DNA from: JAXMAF01 sp046350555
GTDB taxonomy: Bacteria; Planctomycetota; Phycisphaerae; Phycisphaerales; SM1A02
DNA length: 64,000 bases
Reading direction: 5' to 3'
Assembly: GCA_046350555.1 (NCBI GenBank)
Contig: JAXMAF010000005.1
Coordinates: 372,001 to 436,000, forward strand
Positions within the stretch are counted from its first letter, which is position 1. Each line of letters opens with the position of its first letter. Below are positions 8,507 through 17,792 of the stretch, piece by piece. The notes under the pieces were generated by a model, which was given only the letters and a program-made list of their open reading frames with translations, was not told where the DNA came from and did no database searches. The position numbers and the translations under genes are program-made.

Positions 8507-10138
8507 ATGCCATCCGTGCGCCTCGTCGATCGTCCCGAGTGGAAGTCCTCGTCGCCCACCGCCATGCCGGTGCCGGCGTCGCGGCGCTGCGCGGGCTTCT
8601 TCCGCGAGGACCCGCAGCGCGGCCGCTACGTCCTCGAGGCCGCCGGCCTCCGCATGGACTGGGCGAAGCAGCGGGTGACGGACGAGACGCTCCGGCTCCT
8701 CCCGGCGCTGGGCGCGGGCCAGCGGCGTCGAGGAGCGCCGCCGCGATGTTCCGCGGCGACAAGACCACCGAGCATCGCGCCGCTGCACGTGGCCCTGCGG
8801 GGAAGCAAGCCGCAAGGCGGCGAGCGGGATCGTCGTCGACGGCGTGAACGTCGTCCTCGAGGTGCACGCGGTCCTCGACCGCATGGCGGAATTCGCCGGC
8901 AAGGTCCGCGCGTGGACGGACACACGGGGCAAGCGGATCCGACCGTCGTGAACATCGGCATCGGCGGAAGATCTCGGTCCGGCGATGGCGCTGGAAGGCC
9001 GCGCCGTTCACGGATCGCGGGATGGCCTACCGCTTCGTCTCCAACGTGACGGCACCATTCCCCGCCGAGGCGGTGCGCGACGCGGACCCGAGACGACGCT
9101 CTTCATCGTCAGCAGCAAGACGTTCACCACGCTCGACGATGGCCAACGCCAGTACGCGCCGTGGGCGTTGGCCGGGGTTCTCGAAGGCGGGCGCGTCCGG
9201 CCCGGCGGTCGGGCGCGAGCCGCGGTGGCGAGGCACTTCGTCGCCGTCTCGACCAACGCGAAGGAGGTCGCGTCGTTCGGCATCGACACGGCGAACATGT
9301 TCGGATTCTGGGATTGGGTCGGCGGGCGCTATTCGGTCGACAAGGCCATCGGCCGCTGCTCATGGTCGCCATCGGCCTCGAGCGATTCGCGAGTTCCTCA
9401 CGGCTTCCGGGCGATGGACGACCATCGGCATCGGCGCCGCCGGAAGCCGCAACCTGCCGGGTGATCGCCGCTGGTGGGCATCTGGAACTCGAACCTCCTC
9501 GGGCGCGGCGTCGCTGGCGGTGCTTCCCTACGACCAAGACTCGCGCTTTCCGGCGTACCTGTTAAGCTCGGCGGAGAGCAACGGCAAGTTCGTCACGCTC
9601 GATGGCGACGCGTCGCGGGAGACGGGGCCGATCGGGGCGAACCGGGCACCAACGCAGCACGCCTTCTACCAGCTCATCCACCAGCACGCGGCTCGTTCCC
9701 TGCGATCATCGCTTCCGGCACGCACAACCTGTCGCCGTGGACGGCGTGGCCCATCACGACCTGCTGATCGCGAACGTCCTCGCCCAGTGGAGGCGCTCGC
9801 TCAGCGCACGGCCGACGAGGTGCGCGCCGAGGGCACGCCTGCGGAGATCGTTCCGCACCGCGTCTTCGAGGGCAAATCGGCCGAGCACGACCTCCCCGCG
9901 GACGAGCTCGATCCGCGAACGCTCGGTGCGCTGATTGCGCTCTACGAGCACAAGGTCTTCGTGCAGGGCACCATCTGGCAGATCAACTCGTTCGATCAAT
10001 GGGGCGTGGAGTTTCCGGCAAGAAGCTCGCGGCGAGGATCATCCCGGAACTGCGCGGGGAATCCACGACGGAAGGCGCGGGCGAGCCGCTGCACGATCTT
10101 CGTCGACCCCCGCGATCGAGTGGTACCGGCGGAAGTGA
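8507..10138 (+). pseudogene. pgi: Glucose-6-phosphate isomerase, frameshifted
   Basis: Interconverts glucose-6-phosphate and fructose-6-phosphate. The locus has full family length (about 540 codons) but the frame changes many times. Recognisable pieces in order: TVVNIGIGG (phosphosugar-binding loop), MAYRFVSNV, TTLFIVSSKTFTT, FGIDTANMFGFWDWVGGRYSVD (in part), SLAVLPYDQD, SNGKFVTLDG, HAFYQLIHQ, ALIALYEHKVFVQG, TIWQINSFDQWGVE and EWYRRK just before the stop. Active-site segments are intact in one frame or another, which is more typical of consensus indels than of a decayed gene. The start is supported by the TACCAT box 6 nt upstream. Confidence 0.85.
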
Positions 10139-10247
10139 GCGGAGACCCTCGTCGTGTCGCATGGCCGCAGGCCCGTCGACGCGGCGCCGCGCGTCCACCG
10201 CTCCATATGATCCGTCCGTTTCGCCCGCCTTCGATCGCCACACCGCC

Positions 10248-11058
10248 ATGACCGCAACCGCCAATCCCGTGCCGCACGCCGCAGGCCTCGTCCCGTCTCT
10301 ACGACGACGAGGGCGATCGACTATGCAGGCCGACGTCCGCAAGCCGACCGCATCATCCTGCTTCCCGCCGGCGATCCGCGCAAGCTCGATGCCCGGCGAC
10401 ACGGGCCGGACTGCAATGGGGGCCAGCACCTGCTCGCCGACCTGCTGGCGCGCGCTACCGCACGCCAGCCCGTGATGTCAACGCGACCGACAACGGCCGC
10501 GGGATCATCGCCCAGCCCCGCCGGTTTCGATGCCGACGAGCCAGTGGAACGCGCTCGATCACCGCCCACGCCGAGCAGTTCTCGAGGTCGATCGCCTGAT
10601 GACCGTCGTCCTGCTCGATCTCGACGCCTACAAGAGGTGCTCGCGCTGCTGCGTCCGATGGGCCGCGACCACTTCACGCTCGACGACCTCGGCCGCGGAT
10701 TCCGCAAGGTCGCGTGATGCCGAAGGGTGTCGCGACCGCCTGCCGCGCGTCGGTCTCGTTCCTCGGCGAAGTCGAACCGGCTCGTGGGAAGGTTCTCCCC
10801 TTCGCGCGATGCGCGCAGCGCGAGCCGTCGCTCGAGGCGCGCTTCGCACGATGCACGAGGCGGATTCCGCGGCGATGTCTATCCGCCGACGCCGCTCTGG
10901 CAGGTCGCACCGACGTGCGTCTTCGCGAGCTACTCCCTTCCAGGTCGCCGATGAACAGAGCGAGCGCGCGCGGCGTCGGCCTGATCACCCTGCTGCGTTC
11001 GGCGGCGCTTCAGCAGGTTGAGCAACGCCTGCGATGTCCGCTGATCGGCCGATCGATC
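10248..11058 (+). pseudogene. Probable frameshifted coding region, function not recognised
   Basis: This stretch between pgi and the phosphatase has no long open frame, but protein-like pieces occur in all three plus-strand frames: RIILLPAGDPRKLDARR near 10340-10400, QHLLADLLAR near 10425, NATDNGRGIIAQPRRF near 10480, and EVLALLRPMGRDHFTLDDL near 10630-10690. The bases 10139-10247 hold nothing recognisable. I infer one or two genes broken by the same kind of indels as their neighbours; the minus strand gives nothing coherent. I could not assign a family. Confidence 0.35.
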
Positions 11059-11068
11059 CATTCCTGGA

Positions 11069-11722
11069 TTGCTCCTTGATGCAGCAACGCTGGTCTACCT
11101 GAACAGCCAGTCGGCCGCGCCGCTGCTGCCATCTCGGGCGGCGCGGCTGCTGTACACGAAGGTCGTCCGCGATCGGGTCTTCCTCAAGCGATGGGGCGTC
11201 GTCGACTGGGCTAGATCTACCGCAGCGGGCAGCCTATCCGGCCCTGATCGAGCGACGCCTGCAGAGAACGGCATTGACGTCATCGTCGACCTGAACCAGC
11301 CTGAACCGGACAACGCGCGCAAGCGCGCGGAGTGGCGCGGCGCCGCGAAGCTCGACATCGAGCGAACGCTCTTCCCGCTCGTTGGAGACGGCACAGGCGA
11401 CATCGAGCAGTACGCGCTGGCGATCAGCGCATGGTCGAGGCGCCGGGCGAACGAGCAGGTCCTTGTCCACTGCTCGGCGGAACGTATCGGACCGGCGCGT
11501 GGTCGCGTGCTACCGGATGCTCGTCGAGGTATCGGAGACGGCGCGCGACGAGATGGTGCGCGCTACCGGTGGACCGCCGACGACGAAGTCGCCGCGCTAC
11601 CTCAACGATGAATACGGCGGCGCTCGCCCGGAGGCTGGTCGAGCTTGGCGTGATCGAGCGCGTCCGCCTGGCCTGCTGGATTTCCCGGAGTTGGCGACGC
11701 GCCGACGGTGTCGGCGGGCATG
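11069..11722 (+). pseudogene. Dual-specificity / tyrosine protein phosphatase-like protein, frameshifted
   Basis: Joining frames gives an N-terminal hydrophobic segment, then LLYTKVVRDRVFLKRWGVV, NGIDVIVDLNQPEPDNARKR, and a P-loop reading VLVHCSAGTYRTGAVVACYR once a single base is shifted near 11480. That is the HCxxGxxRTG signature, with the catalytic Cys and Arg, of cysteine-based phosphatases. The layout (membrane anchor, WGVV segment, P-loop) matches small membrane-tethered DSP-like phosphatases. Substrate unknown. It runs into the GT39 gene at 11725, suggesting an operon. Confidence 0.6.
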
Positions 11723-11724
11723 AG

Positions 11725-13387
11725 ATGACCGAAGCGGTCGCGACCATGGGCGCCGCCCGGCGATCGGAGACGCCGCTGCTGGCGACGCGCTGCTCGTCTT
11801 CATCCTCGCGTTCGTTCCGCTGCTCTGGGCGCTCGGCGGTTCGCCGCTCGCCCGCACCGAGCCGCACCGGGCCATTCCGGCGCACGCGATGGTCGCGACC
11901 GGCGACTGGCCTGTCCCGCGGCTCTACGGCGTGCCGTACCGCGCAAGCCGCCGTTGCACTACTGGCTGCTGGCCCGGCCGAATGATGCAGCGGCTCGACG
12001 TCCGAGTTCGTCTACCGACTTCCCCTCGGCGCTCGCCGGCGGCCTCGTCTGCATGGCGGTGTGCATCGCGGCGGGGCCAGCGGCCTGGAAGCGCCTGCCG
12101 GAATCGCTTCGGGCATGGCGTGCCCGGCGGTCATTCCATTGTGGTGGGGGCAGGTGGGCGCATGCCGGATGTCGACGCGACCAACACCCTCTTCGGCGTC
12201 GTCGCCGCGTCGCTGCTGGAGATCGGGCCGTCGGCGCGCCGTCGCGGTGGCGTACGGCGGCGTTGCTCGCGGCGTCGGCCGCCGCGGGAACGCTGGTGAA
12301 GGGCCTGGCCTGCTGGCCGACGATCCTCGGCGGGCGCGGTCGGCGCGGCTTGGCCGCACGGGCGCTCGGCGACGAACCGTCGCGTGGATCGCGCCGCGCC
12401 TGGAACGCTCGTCTTCGCCGCGTGGCGTCTACGGCCCGCGGGCGTTGCAGCAACAGGGATGTCGATCGAGCGGGTGTCGCCGAGGCGGTCGGGCGGCGCC
12501 GGCGGGGAAGCGGGCACCGGCTCAGGCGCCTGCTCATGCCCGCCATCCGCCCGCCTATGGACCGCCGACGGCGTTCGCCGTGCTGCTGCGCCGCGCGCAG
12601 TCGCGACGCTCGGCGCGAGGTGCGACCGTGGGCGTCGCGATCGCCTGCACTGCCAGCGCGGTCGTCGGGATCGCCGGGCGTCAACAACCCGCGCTACGCC
12701 TTCATGACCTTGCCAAGCGCGCCGATCGTCAGCGCCACGGTCGCCACGTGGGCAAGCCGGGCGTGGAGCCGTACGATGCAGGGGCTCATCCGGGCGGTCC
12801 TGACCATCGCGGCGGCCATCTATGCCGGCGCCGGCATCGTGCTGGTGATCGCGGAACGGCGGGAAGGCGCCGGCGCGTCGGCGATGACGCCGGCGACCGC
12901 GGCGACGGTGGGCGTGGTCGCGGCGATCGCGATCATCGGCGCGGCGACCATCGTCCTTTGGGTGCGCGAACGGTCGCGGTGGGCGGCGATCGGCACCGTC
13001 GCGCTGCTGGTCGTCTTCGCGCTGCCCTTCACCGCCGCGCGCAATCGCACCCGTCGTGAGGTGGCGGCCGTCGCCGCGGCGCAACAGTTGCGCGACATCG
13101 TCGGCGAGCGCGCCCGGGTCGTGTCCGGCATGTGGGTGATGACGAGTCCCGAGCTCTTCCGCTACGCGGACGTGGACGTCGACTACCGCCCGGGCTCCAT
13201 CGACGAATCGACGCCGCTCGAGTCCGGCGCCTGGGTGGTGTTCCAGCGGGAGGAATGGGAGGCGCTCTCGCCGGAGCGTCGCGCCAGCTTCGACGACGTG
13301 ACGCCACTGGACGTGAAGGCGCAGAACGCGCTCCTGGCGAGGTTCCGCGGCGCGCCGAGCGCCGGTTCGCCGACCGTCGGCCGATGA
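11725..13387 (+). pseudogene. GT39 / ArnT-like membrane glycosyltransferase, frameshifted in N-terminal half
   Basis: Polytopic dolichyl-phosphate-mannose-type glycosyltransferase that uses a polyprenyl-linked sugar donor at the outer face of the membrane. The N terminus reads PLLWALGGSPLARTEPHRAI followed by the KPPLHYWLLA-type motif after one shift, which are hallmarks of the PMT/ArnT family (acidic DxE-like loop and KPPL motif). Hydrophobic segments continue in alternating frames until about 12640; from there to the stop at 13387 one frame is clean, with helices such as AATVGVVAAIAIIGAATIVL and a soluble C-terminal tail. The locus length is not a multiple of three. Acceptor unknown; the neighbouring phosphatase-like gene may be co-transcribed. 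Confidence 0.7.
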
Positions 13388-13488
13388 TCGACCGCGCCGG
13401 GCGCCGCCGCTCGCTCGGCGCCCCCACGCGCTATTCTCCGCCAACGGCGCATCGCCGCGGGCCCGCTCCACCGAAGACGCCACTCCGG

Positions 13489-15210
13489 ATGCCATTCCTC
13501 GAAGTCAAGACATCGCAGGGCCTCAAGCGGCTGGATCTCAGCACGGGTCCGGTCACCATCGGCCGTCTTCCCGAGAACGCGGTCGTGCTCGACGACGACC
13601 TGATGAGCCGGCGGCACGCCATCGTCGAGGCGTACGGCGACACCTTCCGTGTGCGCGACCTCGGCTCGCGCAACGGCACGAAGCTCAACGGACAGAAGAT
13701 CGTCGCCGAGACGCTCGACAACGGCGACGTGATCGTCGTCGGCTCGACGGAGATCCGCTTCATCGATCCGCAGCAGCAACAGCAGCGGAAGCGGCGGAAC
13801 GTTCCCGACTACGCGGAGGTCGCGAAGGAGGCTGCGCGGTCGATCCACAACGCGGCGACGATCGACGTCGACCTCTCCGATCCGGTGCAGGGACGCCTGG
13901 GGACGGCTACGAGCGGCGGCTACAAGGAGATCATCGACAGCCATGCGCTGGAGAAGCCCTTCAACGAGAACGACATCGGGCTCGTCGACTGTCGCGGCGT
14001 GACCGTCCACCAGGCGACCGCCGACGGCCTCTCGCGCGGCGGCGACGAGGACGTCGGCGAGTCGATCCGGGCGTTCCGCCTGCTGCTGCTCGCCGCGTTC
14101 CGCGCGCGGGCGACCGACCTGCACCTGGAGCCGCGGATCGACCGTGCGGTCATCCGCCTGCGCGTCGACGGCTACATGATCCAGGCCGTCGAGCTCTCGA
14201 TGCAGATCTTCAAGCGCATCCTCGGCATGGTGAAGATCCTCTGCCAGATCGACACGACGCTCAAGAACCAGGTGCAGGACGGCCACTTCTCGGTGCAGGT
14301 CAGGGACCGGCGCGTCGACTACCGCGTCTCGCTGACGCCCGCGGTGCATGGCCAGAAGATGGTGGTGCGCGTCCTGGACTCGTCGAACGCCCCGAGCCGG
14401 CTGCACGAGCTGGGGCTCCTGCCGTGGATGTACGACAAGCTGCGCGCCATCGCGACCAAGGACGCAGGCATGCTGCTGGCGTGCGGCCCGACCGGCTCGG
14501 GCAAGACGACGACGCTCTACTCGTGCCTGCGCGAGATCGACGTCGAGACGCGCAATGCGATCACCATCGAGGATCCGGTCGAGTACTACCTCGAAGGCTG
14601 CACGCAGATCCCCATCGACCACAAGAGCGGGAACACCTTCAGCACGATCCTGCGCTCGGTGCTGCGCCAGGATCCCGACGTCATCTTCGTCGGCGAGATC
14701 CGCGACATCGAGACGGCGACGGTGGCGATGCAGGCGGCGATGACGGGACACCTCGTCTACACGACCGTGCATGCGAAGGACTCGATCAGCGCGATCTTCC
14801 GGCTGCTCGACCTGGGCATCGAGACCTACCTCGTCGCGAACGCGCTCAACCTCATCATGGCGCAGCGGCTCGTGCGCCTGCTCTGCGAGACGTGCCGCAA
14901 GCCGATCCGGCCGACGCCCGCACAGAACATGAAGATGGGCAAGGCGCTCGACGGCACGCCGCGCATCTACACGCCGGTGGGATGCAAGCTCTGCCTCGGC
15001 ACCGGCTTCCGCGGCCGCCGCGCGATCTTCGAGCTGCTCGAGTTCAACGACACGCTGCGCGACGTGGTGCTCAAGACGCCGTCGATCCAGGCCATCCGCG
15101 ACGTGCTGCACTCGGGGCTCTTCACGTCGCTGTCGCAGTATGGCTACGGGCTTGTCGTGCAGGGCGTGACGAGCATCGAGGAGGTCGAGCGCGTGGCGAC
15201 AACCGAGTAG
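13489..15210 (+). CDS. FHA domain fused to GspE/PilB-type secretion ATPase
   Basis: 573 residues. Residues 1-100 form a forkhead-associated domain (TIGRLPEN, SRRHAIVE, DLGSRNGTKLNG) that normally reads phosphothreonine. After a linker comes a complete type II secretion/type IV pilus ATPase: ATDLHLEPRIDRAVIRLRVDG, Walker A GPTGSGKTTT near residue 332, IEDPVEYYLEG (Asp box), DPDVIFVGEIRD near 394 (Walker B), TGHLVYTTVHA (His box) and the zinc-binding tetracysteine CETC...CKLC near 465-500. The FHA domain replaces the usual N1E-type domain. ATG 13489 is the first methionine before the FHA fold; TATTCT at 13432-13437 is a possible -10 with a ~45-nt leader. No other pilus or secretion gene is adjacent. 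Confidence 0.92.
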   Translation: MPFLEVKTSQGLKRLDLSTGPVTIGRLPENAVVLDDDLMSRRHAIVEAYGDTFRVRDLGSRNGTKLNGQKIVAETLDNGDVIVVGSTEIRFIDPQQQQQRKRRNVPDYAEVAKEAARSIHNAATIDVDLSDPVQGRLGTATSGGYKEIIDSHALEKPFNENDIGLVDCRGVTVHQATADGLSRGGDEDVGESIRAFRLLLLAAFRARATDLHLEPRIDRAVIRLRVDGYMIQAVELSMQIFKRILGMVKILCQIDTTLKNQVQDGHFSVQVRDRRVDYRVSLTPAVHGQKMVVRVLDSSNAPSRLHELGLLPWMYDKLRAIATKDAGMLLACGPTGSGKTTTLYSCLREIDVETRNAITIEDPVEYYLEGCTQIPIDHKSGNTFSTILRSVLRQDPDVIFVGEIRDIETATVAMQAAMTGHLVYTTVHAKDSISAIFRLLDLGIETYLVANALNLIMAQRLVRLLCETCRKPIRPTPAQNMKMGKALDGTPRIYTPVGCKLCLGTGFRGRRAIFELLEFNDTLRDVVLKTPSIQAIRDVLHSGLFTSLSQYGYGLVVQGVTSIEEVERVATTE

Positions 15211-15280
15211 CGTCGACTTCGTCGACCGGCGCCGCGGGGCGGCGTGAGGAGTCGCGGCGGTGGCCGCGACGCTGGTCGTG

Positions 15281-15367
15281 CCGGGTTTCGATGGGAGGGC
15301 GACGCGAGGATGCGGGGTGCGCTTTGCGTGCGTCGCGACGGTGCGTCGCCGTCCCATCGAAGCCCGG
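15281..15367. repeat. Inverted repeat, 24-bp arms with 39-nt loop
   Basis: Left arm 15281-15304 and right arm 15344-15367 pair at 22 of 24 positions (CCGGGTTTCGATGGGAG against its near complement). There is no T-run on either side, so this is not a standard terminator. Confidence 0.75.
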
Positions 15368-15599
15368 TTCGAGGATTGGGCGGCTGCGCCGCGATTGCGG
15401 CATGGCCATGCGATGTGCGCTTCGCCGGGGACTTTCCATTGGGCCCTCGTTGCGTTCGAAGCGAGCCAATCGCGCGGCGAAAGAAGTCTTCACAGCGGCG
15501 GCCGGGCTGAACCCGCAGGTGCGTCGCCATGCATCGCGAGGGGAAGCCGCTGCGCGGCGGAATTCGGAGTTGGGGACCCCGCTCGACGCACACATCCCC

Positions 15600-15634
15600 G
15601 CTGCCGCGCCGACCCAAGACGCCGGCGCGGCAGC
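15600..15634. repeat. Perfect 12-bp hairpin with 11-nt loop
   Basis: GCTGCCGCGCCG at 15600-15611 is perfectly complementary to CGGCGCGGCAGC at 15623-15634. No U-tract follows. Confidence 0.75.
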
Positions 15635-15838
15635 CAGGAGCGAACGTCGTGCAACGCGGTCCCCGACTCCGCCGCCGTGAGCCTGTCGAACGGCGGCTTC
15701 CTGATTCCCCTCGCGACGCACCCGCAGAATCGACCAAGTTGACGCACGAGTGGCCCACGCACTCCGCGCCCGCGCGTTCGTCGGACAGCGTCCCCGACTC
15801 CGAGTTCCGAATTCCCAGTTCCTCGAGCGTGCGCCGGC

Positions 15839-16492
15839 CTACTTCCCACCCGCCGCGCCGTACCGTCGCGCCACCTCCGGCCAGTTCACGACATCCCACC
15901 ATGCCTTGAGATAGTCCGGCCGGCGGTTCTGGTACTTGAGGTAGTACGCGTGCTCCCAGACGTCCACGCCGAGGATCGGCGCAGCGACGACGTCGACCAC
16001 GCCCTGCATCAGCGGGTTGTCCTGGTTCGGCGTGGAGGTGATCGCGAGGGAGCCGTCGGGCTTGACGACCAGCCACGCCCAGCCGGAGCCGAAGCGGGCT
16101 GCCCCGGCCGCGGCGAGCTGCTCCTTGAACTTCTCGAACGACGTGAAGTGCTTGTCGATCGCGGCGCGCAGCGCGCCGGTGGGCTCGCCGCCGCCGGCAC
16201 CGTTCTTGGCGGTGTGGTTCGGCGCCATGATCTGCCAGAACATCGAGTGGTTGTAGTGACCGCCACCGTTGTTGCGCACCGCGGTGCGGACGGCTTCGGG
16301 AACCTGCTGGATGTTCCTGCAGATGTCGGCGACGTCTCGGTTGGCCCAGTCGGGATGCTGCTCCAGCGCCTTGTTCAGGTTGGTCACGTACGCCTGATGG
16401 TGCTTGGTGCGATGGATGACCATCGTCTCCTTGTCGATGGACGGCTCGAGGGCGTCGTCGGCGTAGGGAAGCTCGGGCAGCGTGAAGGGCAT
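15839..16492 (-). CDS. sod: Superoxide dismutase, Fe/Mn family
   Basis: 217-residue enzyme that dismutates superoxide. Metal ligands fall in the expected places: HHQAYV (first His), GGGHYNHSMFW (second), and GVDVWEHAYYLKYQN (Asp and His). The GGGHxNHS and GVDVWEHAYY contexts resemble Mn-type or cambialistic enzymes. No signal peptide, so cytoplasmic. ATG 16492 is preceded by GGAG with 8-nt spacing and, 35 nt farther up, by TACACT, so this gene has a normal leader unlike many of its neighbours. The upstream ThiD2-ThiE frame overlaps its first 109 nt. Confidence 0.95.
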   Translation of the reverse strand: MPFTLPELPYADDALEPSIDKETMVIHRTKHHQAYVTNLNKALEQHPDWANRDVADICRNIQQVPEAVRTAVRNNGGGHYNHSMFWQIMAPNHTAKNGAGGGEPTGALRAAIDKHFTSFEKFKEQLAAAGAARFGSGWAWLVVKPDGSLAITSTPNQDNPLMQGVVDVVAAPILGVDVWEHAYYLKYQNRRPDYLKAWWDVVNWPEVARRYGAAGGK

Positions 16493-17655
16493 GGGTGGGA
16501 CTCCGGTGATTGCGGATTGGAGCAAGGAGTGTACTGGGGAGGTCGGCCGGCTCGCACGATGGGTGGCGACGCGATGCTGGAAGGGGCGTGCGTTCGGCCG
16601 GGACGCGCATCAGCGCACCGATCGCGGGCCGCCGCTTCGAGGACGCCGCGCAGGCGCCGCACGGCTTCCTCGGGATCATCGGCGCCGCAGACGCCCGCGC
16701 CGACCGCGACGCCGCGGCAGCCTGCGGCGACAAGCGTCGCGACGTTGTCGGGCGTGACGCCGCCGATGGCCAGGTGCGGAACGTGCGGATGGGCCGCCAC
16801 GACGCGAGCGAGGAACGCCGCGCCGGTTGCGCTGCGATCGGGCTTAGTGGCGGTCGCGAACATCGCGCCGACGCCGCAATAGTCGGCGCCGGCGGCGACG
16901 GCGGCGTCCGCCTCGGCGAGGTCGTGCGTGCTCGCGCCGACAAGGAGCCGTCGTCCGACGATGTGGCGCACATCGGCGATGGACAGGTCGTCCTGGCCCA
17001 CGTGCACCGCGTCGGCGTTGGCGAGGATCGCGACGTCCGGCCGGTCGTTCACGACAACGGCCGCGCGCTGCGCCGCGAGTCCGACGAGCCGCCTCGCGCG
17101 GTGGAGCAGCTCGGCGTCCGGGAGCGACTTCTCGCGAAGCTGGATGGCATCGGCGCCGCCGGCGATCGCCGCTTCCGCGATCGACTCCCACGACCGGCCG
17201 CGACAGAGCGACTCGGTGACCAGCACGCAGACGCGCCACGTCCCGGCGTCGCGCGCCGGCAGGCGCGCCACGAGCGCCGACTCGAGCTCGTAGCCGCGGT
17301 AGCGGAGCGACTTCATCCGTCCGGCGAAACCCTCGTCGACGAGCTTGCCGAACTCCTCGAGCGAGCGCAGCGCCTCGCCGAGCCGCTTTCCGGCCGCGAC
17401 GGCGACGCCGCGTGCACCGGCGCGCCCGCGCTCGCCCGCGTGCGTGAGCGCGGCGCCGACGTCACCGATCGTGTCGCGATGGCCGTCGAGTGGCGGAAGA
17501 AGCTCCGCCGCCGCGGTGAGCTCGTGGCGGATCGACTTCAGGCCTTCCGCAAGCGCCGCGTCGTCGAGGAGGAATCGCGCGGCATCCTCCATCACCCGCG
17601 CCGCCTCGCGGGCGCGGTTGAGGTTGGCGTCGAGGGCGCGGAGGGGCGTGTGCAC
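16384..17655 (-). CDS. thiE: ThiD2-ThiE fusion: HMP-phosphate kinase-like domain and thiamine-phosphate synthase
   Basis: The N-terminal ~130 residues (LRALDANLNRAREAARVMED, LKSIRHEL, KRLGEALRSLEEFGKL) match the ThiD2 domain found fused to ThiE in several phyla. The C-terminal domain is a thiamine-phosphate synthase barrel: AIQLREKSLPDAELL, VVVNDRPDVAILANADAVHVGQ, GASTHDLAEADAA, GADYCGVGAMFATATKPD and LAIGGVTPDNV (pyrophosphate and thiazole-phosphate sites). The GTG start at 17655 is 7 nt after TACGCT. The open frame continues 109 nt into sod and ends in ~55 residues with no family resemblance. A TGA one frame away at 16610-16612 sits where ThiE normally ends, so a one-base indel near there is likely. 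Confidence 0.88.
   Translation of the reverse strand: MHTPLRALDANLNRAREAARVMEDAARFLLDDAALAEGLKSIRHELTAAAELLPPLDGHRDTIGDVGAALTHAGERGRAGARGVAVAAGKRLGEALRSLEEFGKLVDEGFAGRMKSLRYRGYELESALVARLPARDAGTWRVCVLVTESLCRGRSWESIAEAAIAGGADAIQLREKSLPDAELLHRARRLVGLAAQRAAVVVNDRPDVAILANADAVHVGQDDLSIADVRHIVGRRLLVGASTHDLAEADAAVAAGADYCGVGAMFATATKPDRSATGAAFLARVVAAHPHVPHLAIGGVTPDNVATLVAAGCRGVAVGAGVCGADDPEEAVRRLRGVLEAAARDRCADARPGRTHAPSSIASPPIVRAGRPPQYTPCSNPQSPESHPCPSRCPSFPTPTTPSSRPSTRRRWSSIAPSTIRRT
16501..16533 (-). promoter_or_regulatory. sod promoter -10 (TACACT) and ribosome-binding site (GGAG)
   Basis: Reading the minus strand, TACACT lies at 16533-16528 and GGAG at 16504-16501, 8 nt before the ATG. This shows sod can be transcribed from its own promoter inside the 3' end of the upstream frame. 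Confidence 0.5.
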
Positions 17656-17662
17656 GGCAGGG

Positions 17663-17668
17663 AGCGTA
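17663..17668 (-). promoter_or_regulatory. Candidate -10 element (TACGCT), leaderless start of the thiE fusion
   Basis: TACGCT on the minus strand, 7 nt before the GTG at 17655, with no ribosome-binding site. Confidence 0.45.
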
Positions 17669-17792
17669 TGGAATGTGGGCTCGGGAGCCCCGGCGTCCGG
17701 TTTGCGACTCCCGACATCCGGCCCCCGATTCCGCTGCGCCACCCTTCGTGGGTTCCGCACGGCCGGCGCGCGGATCCAGGGTCGCCGACGCC

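Larger units (their letters stand above)
15211..15838. other. 628-bp intergenic region rich in inverted repeats, no gene seen
   Basis: No open frame here has protein-like composition or motifs. The region holds two strong hairpins (annotated separately) and a broken palindrome: GAATTCGGAGTTGGGGAC near 15560-15578 faces GTCCCCGACTCCG...GAATTC near 15791-15815. It separates the convergent GspE-like and sod genes. A structured RNA or a relic of a mobile element are both possible. Confidence 0.5.
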
